Assembly: GCF_024713975.1 (NCBI RefSeq)
Contig: NC_091111.1
Span: 14,672,501-14,736,500, forward strand
Length of the DNA stretch: 64,000 bases
Origin: Paralichthys olivaceus
Lineage: Eukaryota > Chordata > Actinopteri > Pleuronectiformes > Paralichthyidae
Reading direction: 5' to 3'
Below the pieces are notes generated by a model that was not told the origin of the DNA, made no database searches, and saw only the letters and a program-made list of their open reading frames with translations. This document shows positions 25,791-38,262 of this stretch, piece after piece (within the stretch, counting starts at the first letter, position 1; every line of letters begins with the position of its first letter). The position numbers and the translations under genes are program-made.

Positions 25791-26778
25791 TCAGTTTCAG
25801 TATGTACAGTATATCTGATGAAGCATAAACAAGACTCATCCAGGTAAATATCATCTCTCTGTTTCAACCTCACACCTTATTCACTCTTTTCAAACTAACT
25901 GATTTGTGGTCACACACCTGTCTGTGGGTTGTGTGGGGACTACAAGCTTCTCTGTACACTAATTAGTGTTAGTGGTACGAGTAGTACACTCAGATATAGT
26001 AAGTTCATAATAAACATAATAAGTAGCTTCCATAAGCATTTTTTCTAAGAAATAAAATCTGCACCATCAACAGCACATAATCGTGAAGACAAAATAAATG
26101 AAAAAGAATAAAAACATGAGGATGTTTGGGTCTTGAAAATGTGTTTGCATTCAACACTGACTGAGACCAAGACCTGCTCCTCACTATGAAAGTGTTTGTG
26201 CTTGTTAGCGAACAGAAGGGAAGTAAAACTGGGCAACCAGTCATAACAGGAATCATTCATTTTAATCACCAAGCACAAGAGACAATAGAGTTTGTCTCGT
26301 TGCCACTGGTGCTGAGACATTTTGAAAATGCTCTGACTTTCAGAGTCTATTCTGACAGCACATTGAGGCCCAGTTCCTGCTGTTGGTGGCCTAAAACACC
26401 ATCTTCCTCAGTGTTATTTTTATCCAAATAAACCTGATTATACATATCTAAAATGCTTATGGCCTTTTGTTTTCAGTACTCTAAATAATAATGGTAAGAA
26501 ACCTTTGACTGGAAAAAATAAAATGACATTCATTACGTATGCAATGGCCTGAATCATGCAACAACAGCAATACAAAACCCTGCAATCCTTCCAAAAATAC
26601 ATTTATTAATTTATTAAACTAAATTTGCTCCAAAGATGAATATGAAATATTTCATCTGGCAGGTTTCCCCTGTATTAAAAGACAAAACCCTAAAAAAGCA
26701 GAAACACAACTGGCAAAAACAATAATTAGGCCAAATTATTTTTTAAGATCAATGGTTTTCAAACATTGTGACCTCTTA

Positions 26779-26812
26779 GAAAGAAAGACAGACAGAAAGA
26801 AAGAAAGAAAGA
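26779..26812 (+). repeat. GAAA-type microsatellite
   Basis: An imperfect GAAA/GACA run of about 34 nt in AT-rich sequence. Confidence 0.85.
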
Positions 26813-27404
26813 AGTAGCCACAGTCAAATCAATAAATCATTTCACTTTGTGGGTGCATGACCTCTAAGTTGTGTATAAGACATTTAAAGCAGTTAAAACC
26901 ACAGGCTTCTGCAACCAGGGCAGGGCAATAAAACATTCTCAATAATTATAACAATAAAATACAATAATTATAAAAGTCACATTTATATTGATTTATTTCT
27001 TCTGCTTTCAACAAGCCCGGAGAGGAGATATAACACACAATTAATATACCTAAGACTTGTTGAAGTCATTCATTCACTGACAATAAAGACACAACTGTCC
27101 TTCCAAAGAAATAATAATGTGATTAATATTGTTATTGACTGATATGAAAAGTTTTTTTCTTGATATGATTTCTGGCCATATAGCTTCATATATAGGTAAA
27201 ATTAAAATAAAACATGTGGTTCTGGTCATTTCAAGTAAAGGAAGTGAGTGTTTCTTCCACCACTGCACAAATATGAACTCCACTATACAACAATGCAAGA
27301 CACACGATGATGATGGACTCACCTGTCGTCAGTTCAGTCTCACAGTCACCTGAGGCTGGAAACGCCTGGAGAAGTTAGTCCAGTGAAAAGGTTCTAGTTT
27401 AGCC

Positions 27405-27551
27405 TTAGCCCTGGTGCTAGCTAACTTAGCCTTGCTGCTAGCTAACTTAGCCCTGCTGCTAGCTAACTTAGCCCTGCTGCTAGCTAACTTAGCCCTGCTG
27501 CTATCTAACTTAGCCCTGCTGCTAGCTAACTTAGCCCTGCTGCTATCTCAA
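27405..27551 (+). repeat. 21-bp minisatellite, about 7 copies
   Basis: The unit TTAGCCCTGCTGCTAGCTAA plus C is repeated seven times in perfect 21-bp register, with few substitutions (CTGGTG in the first copy, CTATCT in two later copies). A 21-bp period keeps a reading frame. However, the minus strand meets TAG in the unit, and no initiated open frame covers it on the plus strand, so I treat it as a non-coding minisatellite. Confidence 0.9.
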
Positions 27552-28285
27552 CCTGAGACCTCCCCATGCTGACTCAAACAGCATAAAGGTGAGTTTGATT
27601 TGCGGCCCCTCCCACACCTGAAGGCACCTGATGTTGTCCCCGCCCCCCAGCCAATCAGCAATCAGATGAATGACACCACATGAACACACAATTACACTCT
27701 AGTAACTTAAAACTTTCCCTTTTTGAAATTGTTTTGTCTATGTGTGATTTTTAACTCAGGCATTTCATGAACTTGTTTTATGAACTTATTTTTATACCAC
27801 AGCTTTCGTAGCCCAAGTATTTTGCAATACATTGATAGTTTAATAAAGGTGTGAAAAAAAATTCTTGGGACGGCACATAAATAAAACGATCACATGTGGC
27901 TCCGTGTGCGTTTCTGAAACTCCATTACAACCATTAAAGCTGCAATGAAAGTATCACATTTTACTGCAGTGACTCATAATCACTGCACTTTGTTCTCGAT
28001 AAACAGGAAAAACTTGGGCCAGACTCTTAGAAGAATATCACTGCGAATGGAAAATGTGGACACATTTATTTTAGAAAATGCAGTAGATGTTAAAACTCTG
28101 CAGCAGCTGCCCTGTTTTGCCAAATGATGTTATTTTGAAGACATTTTTATAAGGACAAGCTCTATAAGGCAGCTGTGCGTGTAGGAACCTCTTCCTCCCG
28201 ACCTCAGTCAGGTTTGCCGTGGCCCAGTTTAAGGGGTTAAAGCCAGGAGAACCCCCTTGTAGCTGGGGGAGATGACATGTTGCGT

Positions 28286-28383
<98 letters not shown>

Positions 28384-31300
28384 ATCTTGGAGCCCTTTAT
28401 CACCTTCCCGAGCTGTTGAGCAAAAATAATGCCCCCTCTGTTTTCCTCATTACTGATGCAGCGAGCAAGTCTGAGGGGATATCCTGTTGGCGAAGCGAAC
28501 GCATTCATCCTGCTTGCGGTGGTTTTGGTGACACAAGATTTACAAAATGTTCCACCCGCCTCCACTTACTTCTTTACAATACTCCGTGTATGGAGTAATG
28601 GGCCTTAGATCCTCTGTTATTTCAGAAAACAGAGGATTCTCTAAACGGTGCCAACTTGAGGAGGGTTAACGCCGACACCAACACCAGCGGGGCTGTTCTC
28701 ACTTGCTTTGACAGCCAGGGTTTTAAGTGATCACAGCACTTTGGTAACCACGCCAACACATTTCTGAGTTTAATTTAAATGTATTTATGACCCCTGTAAA
28801 ATATATGTACATTAAGTGTTTTGCATGTTCATTTCAATGTCAATTAAATTCTCTGTTTTTGGTTGCAAAAACTCTTTATTCTCATTAAAAAGTGTTTATG
28901 TAGTTGTTAATGTTTTGAACTTGGGGTTTTGTTCTTTTGCCTTTAAGAGTTATGTCATATTAAAAAACACCGTAGCCTTGAAATGAGGTGAACGACCCGC
29001 ACGCTTCAGTGTGAAGCTGATTACTCAATATCCAACTCAATGACTTAAGCAAAGTTTTAAAACCACAGTGAAACAATTCTGTGGGCTGAGTAAGGAGGAA
29101 CCATTAAGTAGTCGAAGTAATTCAAAACATCCACTGACCATAATGCACCATGCGGTTTCTGATTTCTGGAAAAGTGAAGTACTTAAAAACAATCGCATTT
29201 GAAAAATTTCATCCTCCTCCTTCATTCCTTCCTTCCCTGTGGCAACGACCTCCACCGTGGGACGAGAATACCCAGATAAATGCAGAGCGAGTTTATCCTC
29301 TTTTTCTCTTTTAGTGAAATATGGAGCGGTATCCTGCTATCACAGCTTGACCCTTTTGTCTGACCCAAACCACGTTCGCGGTGAAGCTCCTGTCATACCA
29401 GCGAAAAAGCAACGACATTACCATCAGAAACCAGAGGAAGCCCGGTTGCAGGCCACCCAGGTTTTCCAGGGGTCTGGAGAGCCAGGGAAAGTATATCTTG
29501 GACAAGTCGCCGGACTACCCTCGCATTTCCTCTTATTAATTTTACGCAGGCGACCTACCCTGTTCTATAAATCATACCTGTGGTTTAGGAAGGGCCGACG
29601 AGTCTCGTCTTTCTCTTCTTCCCTCTAACACGCGATGAGTTCTGCTCATTGTCTCTCCTACCCTCTGCTTATCTGCCCGGTTATCCAAGAGATTAGCCTT
29701 GTCACTTACAACCCAACACACGCGTGATGTAATCCTGAAATGCTACTGAGATCCAGACATGTGACATTTGGGCTCAAATGTTAAGAAAAACTGTCCTGAC
29801 AAGTCAAAAGTGCCCTTTTATCCTCCTGTGTGATTTTGTTTTTGGCATGTTTGTGTTATTGCAGCATCAGAGCTACTTAAGACAGGAAGCTGTGGTGAGA
29901 ACTGGCAATTCATTTCACCCTTTCACCCTTCAAGTTAAGCAGAGGAGGCACACAGGGTATTACCCTCTCAAGTCAATGTAACACAGACACTCACGGTTTA
30001 ATAGCGAGGTCAGGGAGGCTGTTCCAGGCACACGTGAAGGTTCGGTTCACTAGCTCCGACATTAACGGAGCAGATATTCTTATTTTTGACAGGACTACAC
30101 AAAAAAACTTAAGAAAACACAACATATTTCAGCATTTATTTTTTCTATCCCTTTGGTTCTGCCTGATTCATGGAGCTTGGAGGGATTTCAAGGCCGTGAG
30201 GGATATTTTGGCCCTTTCTGTTTAAGACTCCAGTCAGCCACACAATATATGAGCCTGTCAGTGTAAAAATAAAGTTGATTGAGATAGATATTTGATGCAC
30301 AAATTAAAGTGGAGTGGTCAGCTATCAAATCGATATACAATATGTTTTATGCCAGTAAAAACCCGGCTCCCTCCAAACATTTTGGGCACTCGTGTCTCAA
30401 AATAGAGACTTATGCTCGTAGCTTGGCCCACAAAGGACTAATCCTCCTTCAGAGCTGAATAAATCTACATGTAAGGCGTCTCCGAGCTGTCCGCCATTTT
30501 CAGAAATATGTCGAGCAGAAACCACACAGGGACTATCAGGTACATCTTTTGTTTAATACAGTGAGCCCATTCATTCCTCTTTTTGTTATTGTATGCACCT
30601 TAATCCCATTTTGCAAAAATTAGATTTTTATCTCCCCGGTGTGCTCCGTCCCACCGCACACAGGGGGGGAGAAGAAACTGCCTGTGAAACCTCAAGCGAT
30701 TGCCGTAGTCATTCATTTAAAAAAAATAAAGAAATACACTCTTTGGCAAGCTTGCAGTGAGGATGTGGCGACTCCCACTGTGGCACAGTTACTGAGCTGG
30801 AGTCTGTCAGAAGTATGGAAGGTAAAGAGGTGTGGAGTCGTCTATTTATTTGGCCACTCCCAGGAGACACATCAACGAAATCAAAGCAACAGAGGATCTT
30901 ACATTCCCCATAATGCAACTCTCCTTCCTGAATGCCCACTTCTGTAAAAATCACACATCTCAACTTTAAAGACTTCATTTTAGGAGTTGATTTGAAACAA
31001 TATGAAACTGATATATGTAAAATCAATCATCTTTCACATCATTTCATGCTGGTAAGTATACTGGTGGGATTTCAGACGGAGCCGTGGAACTCCCTTCTTG
31101 ACCATTTCACATCCAAAGTTCATCCTCACATTCCTTCCTCCCGGCTAATACTTTACCTTGTTTATAAGATTATCTGCCAGCTAACAGTTAACTTAATGTA
31201 TGAATTAGACCAGGGTGACAACTCGGAATAAATCTGGCCCGTCTGCGATTAGCGTCATTACATACTTCAGGGGCTGTTAAAACAAACTGAGCGCTGATGT

Positions 31301-32100
31301 CAGGAGTCCACGTCGGCCCCAGCTGAGGAGAAGCAGTCTCCACACTCTTGGCTGATGGCTCCAGACAAGCACCTTGATGGCTGTAATTACTGTCATGTTC
31401 CAAAAGAGATGAGAGATACCAGAGGCCCAAATAAAACCTAAAACGTTTTTGATATGATGGATTCCTCCGGCTTTGTTTAAACATTCCTTCAGCTGTCTGT
31501 CTGGAACCTCGAGGAGATGATGACTCGAGTGCTACAGTCGCTCCGTTCGGCCTCTTCAGCGAACAAAAGCTTTATGGCGTTTTAAAGCAATAATGAAGGT
31601 CAGATTCAAAGTTTGCAAGCGGCCGCGATCGCTGGCCTGTTTGCTCCACGGGTAAGTATGCAGACTGGTTTCAGTAAATGTCTGCTGGGTGTTTACATTC
31701 TGCCTAATGCACTCAGATGACACCGAATCTAAACATATTCACACAGCGTCTCTGCACTGCACAGCTTTACTGGCACATTCCGAGCGGGTCCATCTTTATG
31801 AGTCCAGCTGTCTTACGGCTGAAGTTTCTCACCGCTTAGCATTTAAGGCTAAGCAGTCGCTCGCTAAGTCAACAAAGATTTGAATTATGTCGAGTTCTAA
31901 AAAGGAGGAATTTTTATTGTTTGAGCAACATATAGTGCATGAGTCTGGAGGAGGAAGTGTTCAGATCATTTAGTTTTACATTCATGTAAGAGATGCATCA
32001 CAAAAACATAAAAAACAGCTTTAGCACCCCATTTAATTTCACTAGATCAGAATTCTTATTTGCATCTGCATCAAATTAAATGGTCTATTGATAAAACACT
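27552..32100. other. Intergenic, no gene; long GT tract and complex blocks
   Basis: Contains the GT microsatellite at 28288-28380, adjacent small inverted repeats at 28581-28637, an unexplained 129-codon open frame at 29239-29628, and a CpG-dense patch at 31619-31632. No exon of a known family was seen. Confidence 0.4.
28288..28380. repeat. GT microsatellite, 93 nt
   Basis: About 46 uninterrupted GT units. It is responsible for the long Thr-His and Cys-Val frames read through it on both strands, which are artefacts. Confidence 0.97.
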
Positions 32101-32104
32101 TTTC

Positions 32105-32200
32105 TAGTCACACTTCAGGAAAAGGAGCCGGGGGTCAAACCACCGACCTTCCGGTTAGTGGATGATGCTCTTTCTCCTGAGCCACAGTCACCACACATGC
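32105..32200 (-). mobile_element. tRNA-derived SINE head, truncated
   Basis: Read on the minus strand, the segment begins TGGCTCAGGAGAAAGAGC (box A type), continues through a tRNA-like loop region, and has GGTCGGTGGTTTGACCCC (box B type) about 30 nt on. CGGCTCC and CTGAAGTGTGAC follow. This order matches the Pol III promoter head of a widespread percomorph tRNA-derived SINE. The 3' part is lost near 32100. Box B has diverged (GGTTTGACC rather than GGTTCGAATCC), so it is probably inactive. Confidence 0.65.
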
Positions 32201-32283
32201 ACTCATAAATACGCGTATTTTCATTAATCTCTGAACAAATTAACCCTCGCAATGTGCAAAAAAAAAAACAAATCTCTGGATCC

Positions 32284-32345
32284 CAGTACTTTTTGTGTAA
32301 TCTTGTTTACAATCAAACCAACAAACAGACACACAGGGGTGATGA
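32284..32345 (+). repeat. Dispersed repeat tail, copy 3
   Basis: TACTTTTTGTGTAATCTTGT continues into ATCAAACCAACAAACAGAC. It is clearly related to the tail at 16590-16650. It is a short fragment beside the SINE head. Confidence 0.5.
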
Positions 32346-32395
32346 TCTCCAAACAGCTTTGTTTGCATCATTTAGGATTTAGGATGATGATCCAT

Positions 32396-32530
32396 CTACT
32401 GGACCGCTGGACGTTAAGTACCTTGCTCGAGGGCACCCTGACGGTCACACTGCAGCAGGGACAAAGCCGCAGTCATTTACTTTCCCTGCCAGATTCTCTG
32501 ATCCAGTCCAGAGCTCTGAACTGGCAACTA
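32396..32530 (-). mobile_element. SINE body fragment
   Basis: On the minus strand GGGTGCCCTCGAGCAAGGTA followed by CTTAACGTCCAG matches the body sequence that usually follows the tRNA-like head in fish SINEs. It lies about 200 bp from the head at 32105-32200. On the minus strand it comes before that head, so it belongs to a different or rearranged copy. Confidence 0.45.
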
Positions 32531-35215
32531 TCCAGTTTCCTCCAGACTGATATACAGTAGCATGGACACAATTTATGCTTGTTTTTGCTCCAAGGTTGAT
32601 TCATGAGGATCAGATTATCTCCATAAGTTGCATTTATCGACTGAGCCGCAAAAGGATCGCAAACACTCCTTCCCATGCAGATGCAGAAAAGTGGGTTTGA
32701 TTCATGTCAGCATTAATTCTGGTGACCGTTATGATTTAATCAGCTCGTCAGCAACCAGCCTCTACGCTGCAAAAAAGATAAAACATTCTTTTATTTGTAT
32801 AAAATAAAACAGAGCTTTAATAATGATCGAAAAATCCCAAAGATAAAAAATAGGGGTTGGAAATTTTTGCTCAGATCCTATGATGAGAGGTCTTCATTTA
32901 AAAAAAACAAAAAACTGGCAGAAATGAAAACCATCATGCAAACTTAAAAGAAATAATTTAATTCAGGTGATAAATGTTGCCCTGTTGGTTGTAGAGGGAA
33001 TAAAAAACACAGCCAAGCAGGACTTGGCTCTGTTTCTCTACAATGTTCCATGAGTGTTGAACTCTGCTCCAGTTTCACACTTGTTTGACAATGTTGTCAC
33101 TCTTTTTCCTCTTAAATATGAAACACTAAACACACACGTAAAAATTATAGCAGTTTAACAGCTATTAAACGAAAAGACAAATTATTTTTCGGCATTAAAA
33201 AAGAGCTGAGTGATTTGCAGTGCTCGTTAGTTGGGCGTTACTCTATTAGCTTTCTGGGTATTACGTCTAATGATGTCAACTTTTCCCTCCTGTGAATGTG
33301 AATGTGCTCCACCACGTATTCATTCAAAGGGAAATGGTGCAGCTAAATCACGTATAAACTCTATAAAATGCTCCAATAAAACACAAGAGTCAGATTGAAA
33401 AAAAGTCACCTCTGGAGAGAGAAATGTGCAGAACATCAACAGTCTGCTGTGAAATGTGAAATGAAGAAAGTGACCTGCAGTCCCGCTGCTCTCGCCCGGC
33501 TCCCATTCATCAGCTCCTCGTCTCTACTAAAAGCAGGCTTCACAGCCGGTTGGCGCTCGCTCTCTAAAATATGTTCTGCTGGATGGACATAAGTGTCGAT
33601 GAGGTGGTATTTCTCAGGCCTCTTGTCTTTCCGTTATCACAGGATGTGGAGCTGAGGAAAGGGAGAGAGCAGAGTGGGGAGGACTGGAGCCCTAAAGCAT
33701 GATTTACTTGACCTCGCAGCGCTGGAACTCACGGCCAGAACCTCATTAATTCCCAGGGTCATTCTGTTCGGACATAAATTGGCAAAAAAAAAAATATCTG
33801 AACGCGTGGATGACTTCCAGACATACACCAAGAATTATGAAATCTCTGGCCTCACCCCGCCCTCCCTGCCTCTCCTCACTACCCACTCCAAAACCAAAGC
33901 ATTTCCAAATCGCCGGACGTAAATCACGTAGGTCTGCTCGGAGGAGTCGCCTAATCCTGATTGGAGGGAGGGAGGCAGATGGAACGTTTTGTGCTTATTA
34001 GGCAGCAAATATGGCGTTTGTTTTATGTGATTATCCACTGTGAATGATTTTTCACTCCCATCCATTCTGGAGCCTTGGCCTGTCTTTTGTTTGGGAAAAA
34101 GGAGCTGGAGGAACAGCAGGGTTGAGAGGGAAGCCCAATAAATTACACTAATGCACACATTTAAAGGGGTTCATATTCCCTCTGGCCTGTTATCAAGACT
34201 ACTCCAGTGAGAATGTAAACTACCTCTCTCTGCCCCCCTCCCCAGGCTCAATATTTAATGTTATCATCCTTTAAAACAACTCCACTGTTTATGTTATCAC
34301 AAATAAAGGGCAGATCATTTCAACTTTTCTCACTATTTCATATTGACTCCAGATTAGTCAGGCGAATAGTTCTCTAATGGTGCTGCAGGCCTCATTAATT
34401 CAAGGAGATAGACCCGGCATTGTATAAACACAGTGAAGTCAGGGCTGGTGAATCACACCTTCAGTTTATAGAGTCCGACAGAGGGGGAGGACGCTGCATA
34501 TGAGCCCACACAAGGAAAGCCCTGGAAAGGAAAACAAGCGTAATCCCGCCTGATAAAAGCAGGATTGTTTCGACGTTTATTTGGACACACAGTGCCTGAC
34601 CGAGGTTAGATCCTAATGAGACAGCAGCCTGTCCGAGGCGGATTCATCACCGCTGGATCGGGGTTATCACCCTCCGCCGTGCTCCACCACTTTTAATCAG
34701 GCTCCTCTCTGGTCACTCCCTATCAGCAGCAGTCCATCCCTGGAGCCGTCAGCATCCATCAGGAGCTGCAGACGGGCTCGGGGGGACGCGGCTGAGGAGT
34801 GCATTAGTAAATTATTGCCTAGTGGTTGAGCTTTAGTGTCTGTCATGTCGCAGAGTTGAAAGTGAAGTGAAGGCACACATATATACGCACACGTGCATGT
34901 GAGCGTGCACTTGCATACTTGGGAAATGTATTTATGGGTTCACAGACAGAGATGAGACATTGTTGTAGAGACTGATGCAGGAGGGAGATCATTGCAGAGA
35001 TAGATACTCATCCTCTGATGTGGTTCACGGCCTGTGGTGATGTTGGTTGCAGCTTTGTTTCTGAAACTGTAAAAGTGACATCTGATCAATTGGATTCTGG
35101 TACAAAATTCAAACCCAAGTACACAACTTTTCAAAATAAAAGCTCTGTAATGCCGCTCACTATAAAGCGTTGCAGCAAAAAACAACAACACGTGCTTTTA
35201 CGCTGCAGGCTTACT
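32531..35215. other. Intergenic, no gene; complex blocks
   Basis: No exon is supported. Around 34240-34460 is unique sequence with repeated TAAT and GATA-type cores (for example CTCATTAATTC near 34390). It resembles conserved non-coding DNA, and this is inference only. Confidence 0.4.
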
Positions 35216-35224
35216 GCTAAAGCG

Positions 35225-35445
35225 GATGTGATTCTGGGAATGTTGTTGCCATGATGGAGATATGCACCAGTGACTCTGTAGAATAAAACAAAATCTGATT
35301 ATCAAAATGATAGTGAAAGTATCACGTGTCCAAATTGCACCAAATTCAACACTGCACTTCCTAAGGGCCCTTAAGAGCACACAAGCTAAGTGTGTAGCCA
35401 ATGAGATGAACGGTTCTCGAGATATGTGAGCTGCAGACAGACAGA
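35225..35445 (+). repeat. Probable dispersed repeat with CAGACAGACAGA tail
   Basis: ACGGTTCTCGAGATATGTGA followed by GCAGACAGACAGACAGAG resembles the end of a common fish repeat in which a short GACA run follows a phrase of the type GGTTCTCAAGATAT. No other copy was seen in the window. The boundaries are guesses. Confidence 0.35.
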
Positions 35446-38100
35446 CAGAGATTTCTGGAATTAGCAGACAGATATATGTGGTTAACAACTCAAATCTGAG
35501 CCTTGCTTGTTTGAACAACTCAAAGTCAGTAATATATTCGTCCACTGGAACACTCAGAGAAACTTATCTTCTGCACTCACACGGTCACTGTGTTTGTGTG
35601 TGTGTTCTGTCTGATCAGTTTAACTTTAGAAGTGATTTAGTGCTGTTAGTTTTACTCACCACCGCGACGTGACCCACTCCCACTTCATCAACACGCCCCC
35701 ACAACCCCAAACAAGCACATTAAAGTCACAACAGCTTTCCGTCTTGCCTCGTCACGATGACACGACGCGACTGTGCAGCCTCGCGGCATCTCCGTCTGAA
35801 AGAATAAATAAAGATACTTTTCTTCTCTCTCTCTTTTCCTGTTAAGTAAAATACACAAAGCTCTGACGCTGAGCGGGGCCTTAAATCACTCATTGTTGAT
35901 GTTTAGACCAGTTGAGTCAATAATCTCAATCGTGTCACGGTGATAAGTGATATTGCAGGGAGACGTTTCTCTCTGGCGGTGTGAGCAGGATTATAGCAAA
36001 AACATCGGCCGGACCATGTGTTTGGAGTAACGGGCCCCAGGAGGGAGAAAGAACCTTGGAAGTAAAAGAACAATGTGGTGAATTGCATTTTCTTCATAGC
36101 AAATAAATGTGTTGGACATTTTAAGGTCACAGAAAGACAATGTCAGTGCTACCGAGTGATTACAGAGATGTTTGTGGAAAATGTTCAGCGTGTGTTTCGA
36201 GAGGAAGGAGACAGCAGCGTGAGAAACTAAATGAGAACTGCTGGTTTAAGAGACTGATGACACTTTGGTCAAGTACACAATAGAGGCTGATAAGGCAATA
36301 AAGGGAAGTCTTTACAAATACACTCCACCATCTGACCACAGTAGCAATGTGATCAGAGTATGATACTGTACTGCTTATCCACAAATTTGTAGTCAGCGCT
36401 GCAGCTTTATATGTATTACAACCAGTTTATCTCAAAGAAAGACATTCTAAAATCTAAATCTGGTTTTAATTTGAAATCAGAAATCTGTTTCTCTGGATTT
36501 CTGCTTTTACTGGACAATTGATAATACAGAGGCCAAACCAGATCTAGTCCAGTCCTCAGATTTGAACACGTGCATGTACGTGTATTCCTCTTAATCATTG
36601 GGCCTTGTTACAACAATAGCTTTTACTTATACATTTTTTTTAAGAGCAATGTAAGACAATGAGCACAGGAGAAGAGGTTCTGTCTAAACAGCCTCGTAAA
36701 CACAGTCAGTCAGTCACATTACTTCCTGCTGTTCAACAAGAAATAACTGCAGCACGAGACTTTTACCTGAGTGTAACCAGTTACTTGTTCATTATGAGAG
36801 TTAAAGGTGATATCATGGGAGTATTAGTATTCAAACATATTGTTTCCCACTGTATGAGTTGTGTGTTAGTTTTTCATTACAGCTGCAGTTTCTTTCTTTC
36901 TCACACCTTGTTTTTTAATTTTCTGAATTTCAACAGGTTTTAACAAATGGCTCACACTCATAGAAATCACTTCCCTTAATATGGATGATTTTATCTATGA
37001 CTGAATTATGTGAGTGATTTTTAACCAACAATATCTTTGCAGATTTTCTTCATATTTTATTTTCTGGTAAAAATTTAAATTTAAAAGTTTCAGTTACTGC
37101 AAATACACACAAGCATTCTTCTCAATGAACAATTTAAATCATCCACCAGTTGATAGGTTGGGATGAATTAGACACACATGCTCCTTTGAATAATGGAAGA
37201 CTCACAATAAACCTGTTTCAGCTTTAGATGACATAGCATCTCTCCTATATTCCCCTGCACCATCCCATATAGGCAGTAATTACAGGCTGCGTAGCATGTG
37301 TCTGTATCCGTCGTGCGGGCGGCCTGTGCTTCTGGCTGCAGAGGAGCTCTGCGTCCCATCACGGGCTGTAATGGAAGCCAGATGTCTCCGTCTGTGTCTG
37401 TTTTAGGCTCATAATCAATAGCCCCAGTCGCAGCAGCTCTGACTTTCTCTCCTCTCCGACAGCTTGTTATGAGGGGATCTGTGAAGGAATGGCGTGTCTG
37501 TGCTGGAAGTGTGTCACGAGTGAGATTAACTAATTGGATTCCCCACATGAGTTTTTGTTTGGAGGAGCAGGGGGGTGACGGGGAGATGTGTCCGGGTGCG
37601 AGGGGAGAAGGGGAAGTGATCCCTCCCTGTAGCCTCAACAAGCCACATAACACTGCAGGCTTGTTCCTCGATGCTGGGGCTCCAAGAGTGATGGAGGGAA
37701 GGGGATTCCCATGAAAAAAAAGAAAGAAAAATCCATCCAAATAAATAACCTGAAGGGGCACTTGAAGTAATGTAGTGCATCTCCACTTCCTGTGGCTGTT
37801 TCCTGCAGGATCACTTTATATCTCAATCCACGAGCTGGTGTCGGGGGAAGCATTATGAAGTCAGTGACTGGAGGGGAAGGGGGGGGGGGTATGAAGGGGT
37901 GACTGGAGGAAGAGGCAGAGGTGTGGTGATTGGAGTGTGCAGGTCGTGACCTCCAACTTGTAATGATCACCTGATGAATGCCGTGTCCTGGGGTCAGCTG
38001 TGTGTCAGCGGAGAACAGGGAAGTAGAGTCACGGTAGTAACCCTTTTGGCTCTCTCATAACACTTGATACATGATTTCCTGGAAGAACTCTCTGCTGAAT
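35446..38100. other. Intergenic, no gene seen
   Basis: A 197-codon minus frame at 37168-37761 lies in GC-richer unique sequence. Its product is unlike any family I know and is low-complexity in places, so I do not call it. A run of ten G occurs near 37880. The block 37190-37720 could be regulatory. Confidence 0.4.
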
Positions 38101-38106
38101 GCAAAG

Positions 38107-38262
38107 ATGGATGACACATCACCATCTTATGCTTTTGACGTCATTTGGAGCCAGAGTTTGAGCAGTAGTGACTGTGGTGTGTTGCCATGGTATCACAGTC
38201 ACGTGGATACACGCACTCGACCAATCATGAGTCAGTCCCAGCTGTCAATCATAACGTTTTAT
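38107..38262 (-). repeat. Dispersed teleost repeat, copy B (inverted relative to copy A)
   Basis: The reverse complement shares ATGATTGACAGCTGGGACTG and the following ACTCATGATTGGTC with 2441-2475, and CACTACTGCTC...GGCTCCAAAT with 2513-2535. It contains a longer middle part than copy A, so copy A is internally deleted or diverged there. Non-coding. Confidence 0.65.

Larger units (their letters stand above)
16681..27400. other. Intergenic desert, no gene; microsatellites and complex blocks
   Basis: No coding exon is supported over about 10.7 kb. Simple repeats include CA at 20088-20129 and a GAAA-type run at 26779-26812. Complex unique blocks at 18240-18440, 20400-20640 and 23390-23720 contain palindromic homeodomain-like or Pbx-like motifs and resemble conserved non-coding elements. 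A possible old insertion spans about 25440-25790 and has its own entry. Confidence 0.4.

Noticed and set aside
28071-28565. 164-codon minus frame with a long Thr-His run
   Set aside because: The frame exists only because a 93-nt GT microsatellite has no stops; nothing else in it is protein-like.
37168-37761. 197-codon minus frame, the longest in the desert
   Set aside because: No recognisable domain, low-complexity Pro/Ser stretches, and a second overlapping minus frame of similar quality. GC-rich sequence readily gives such frames.
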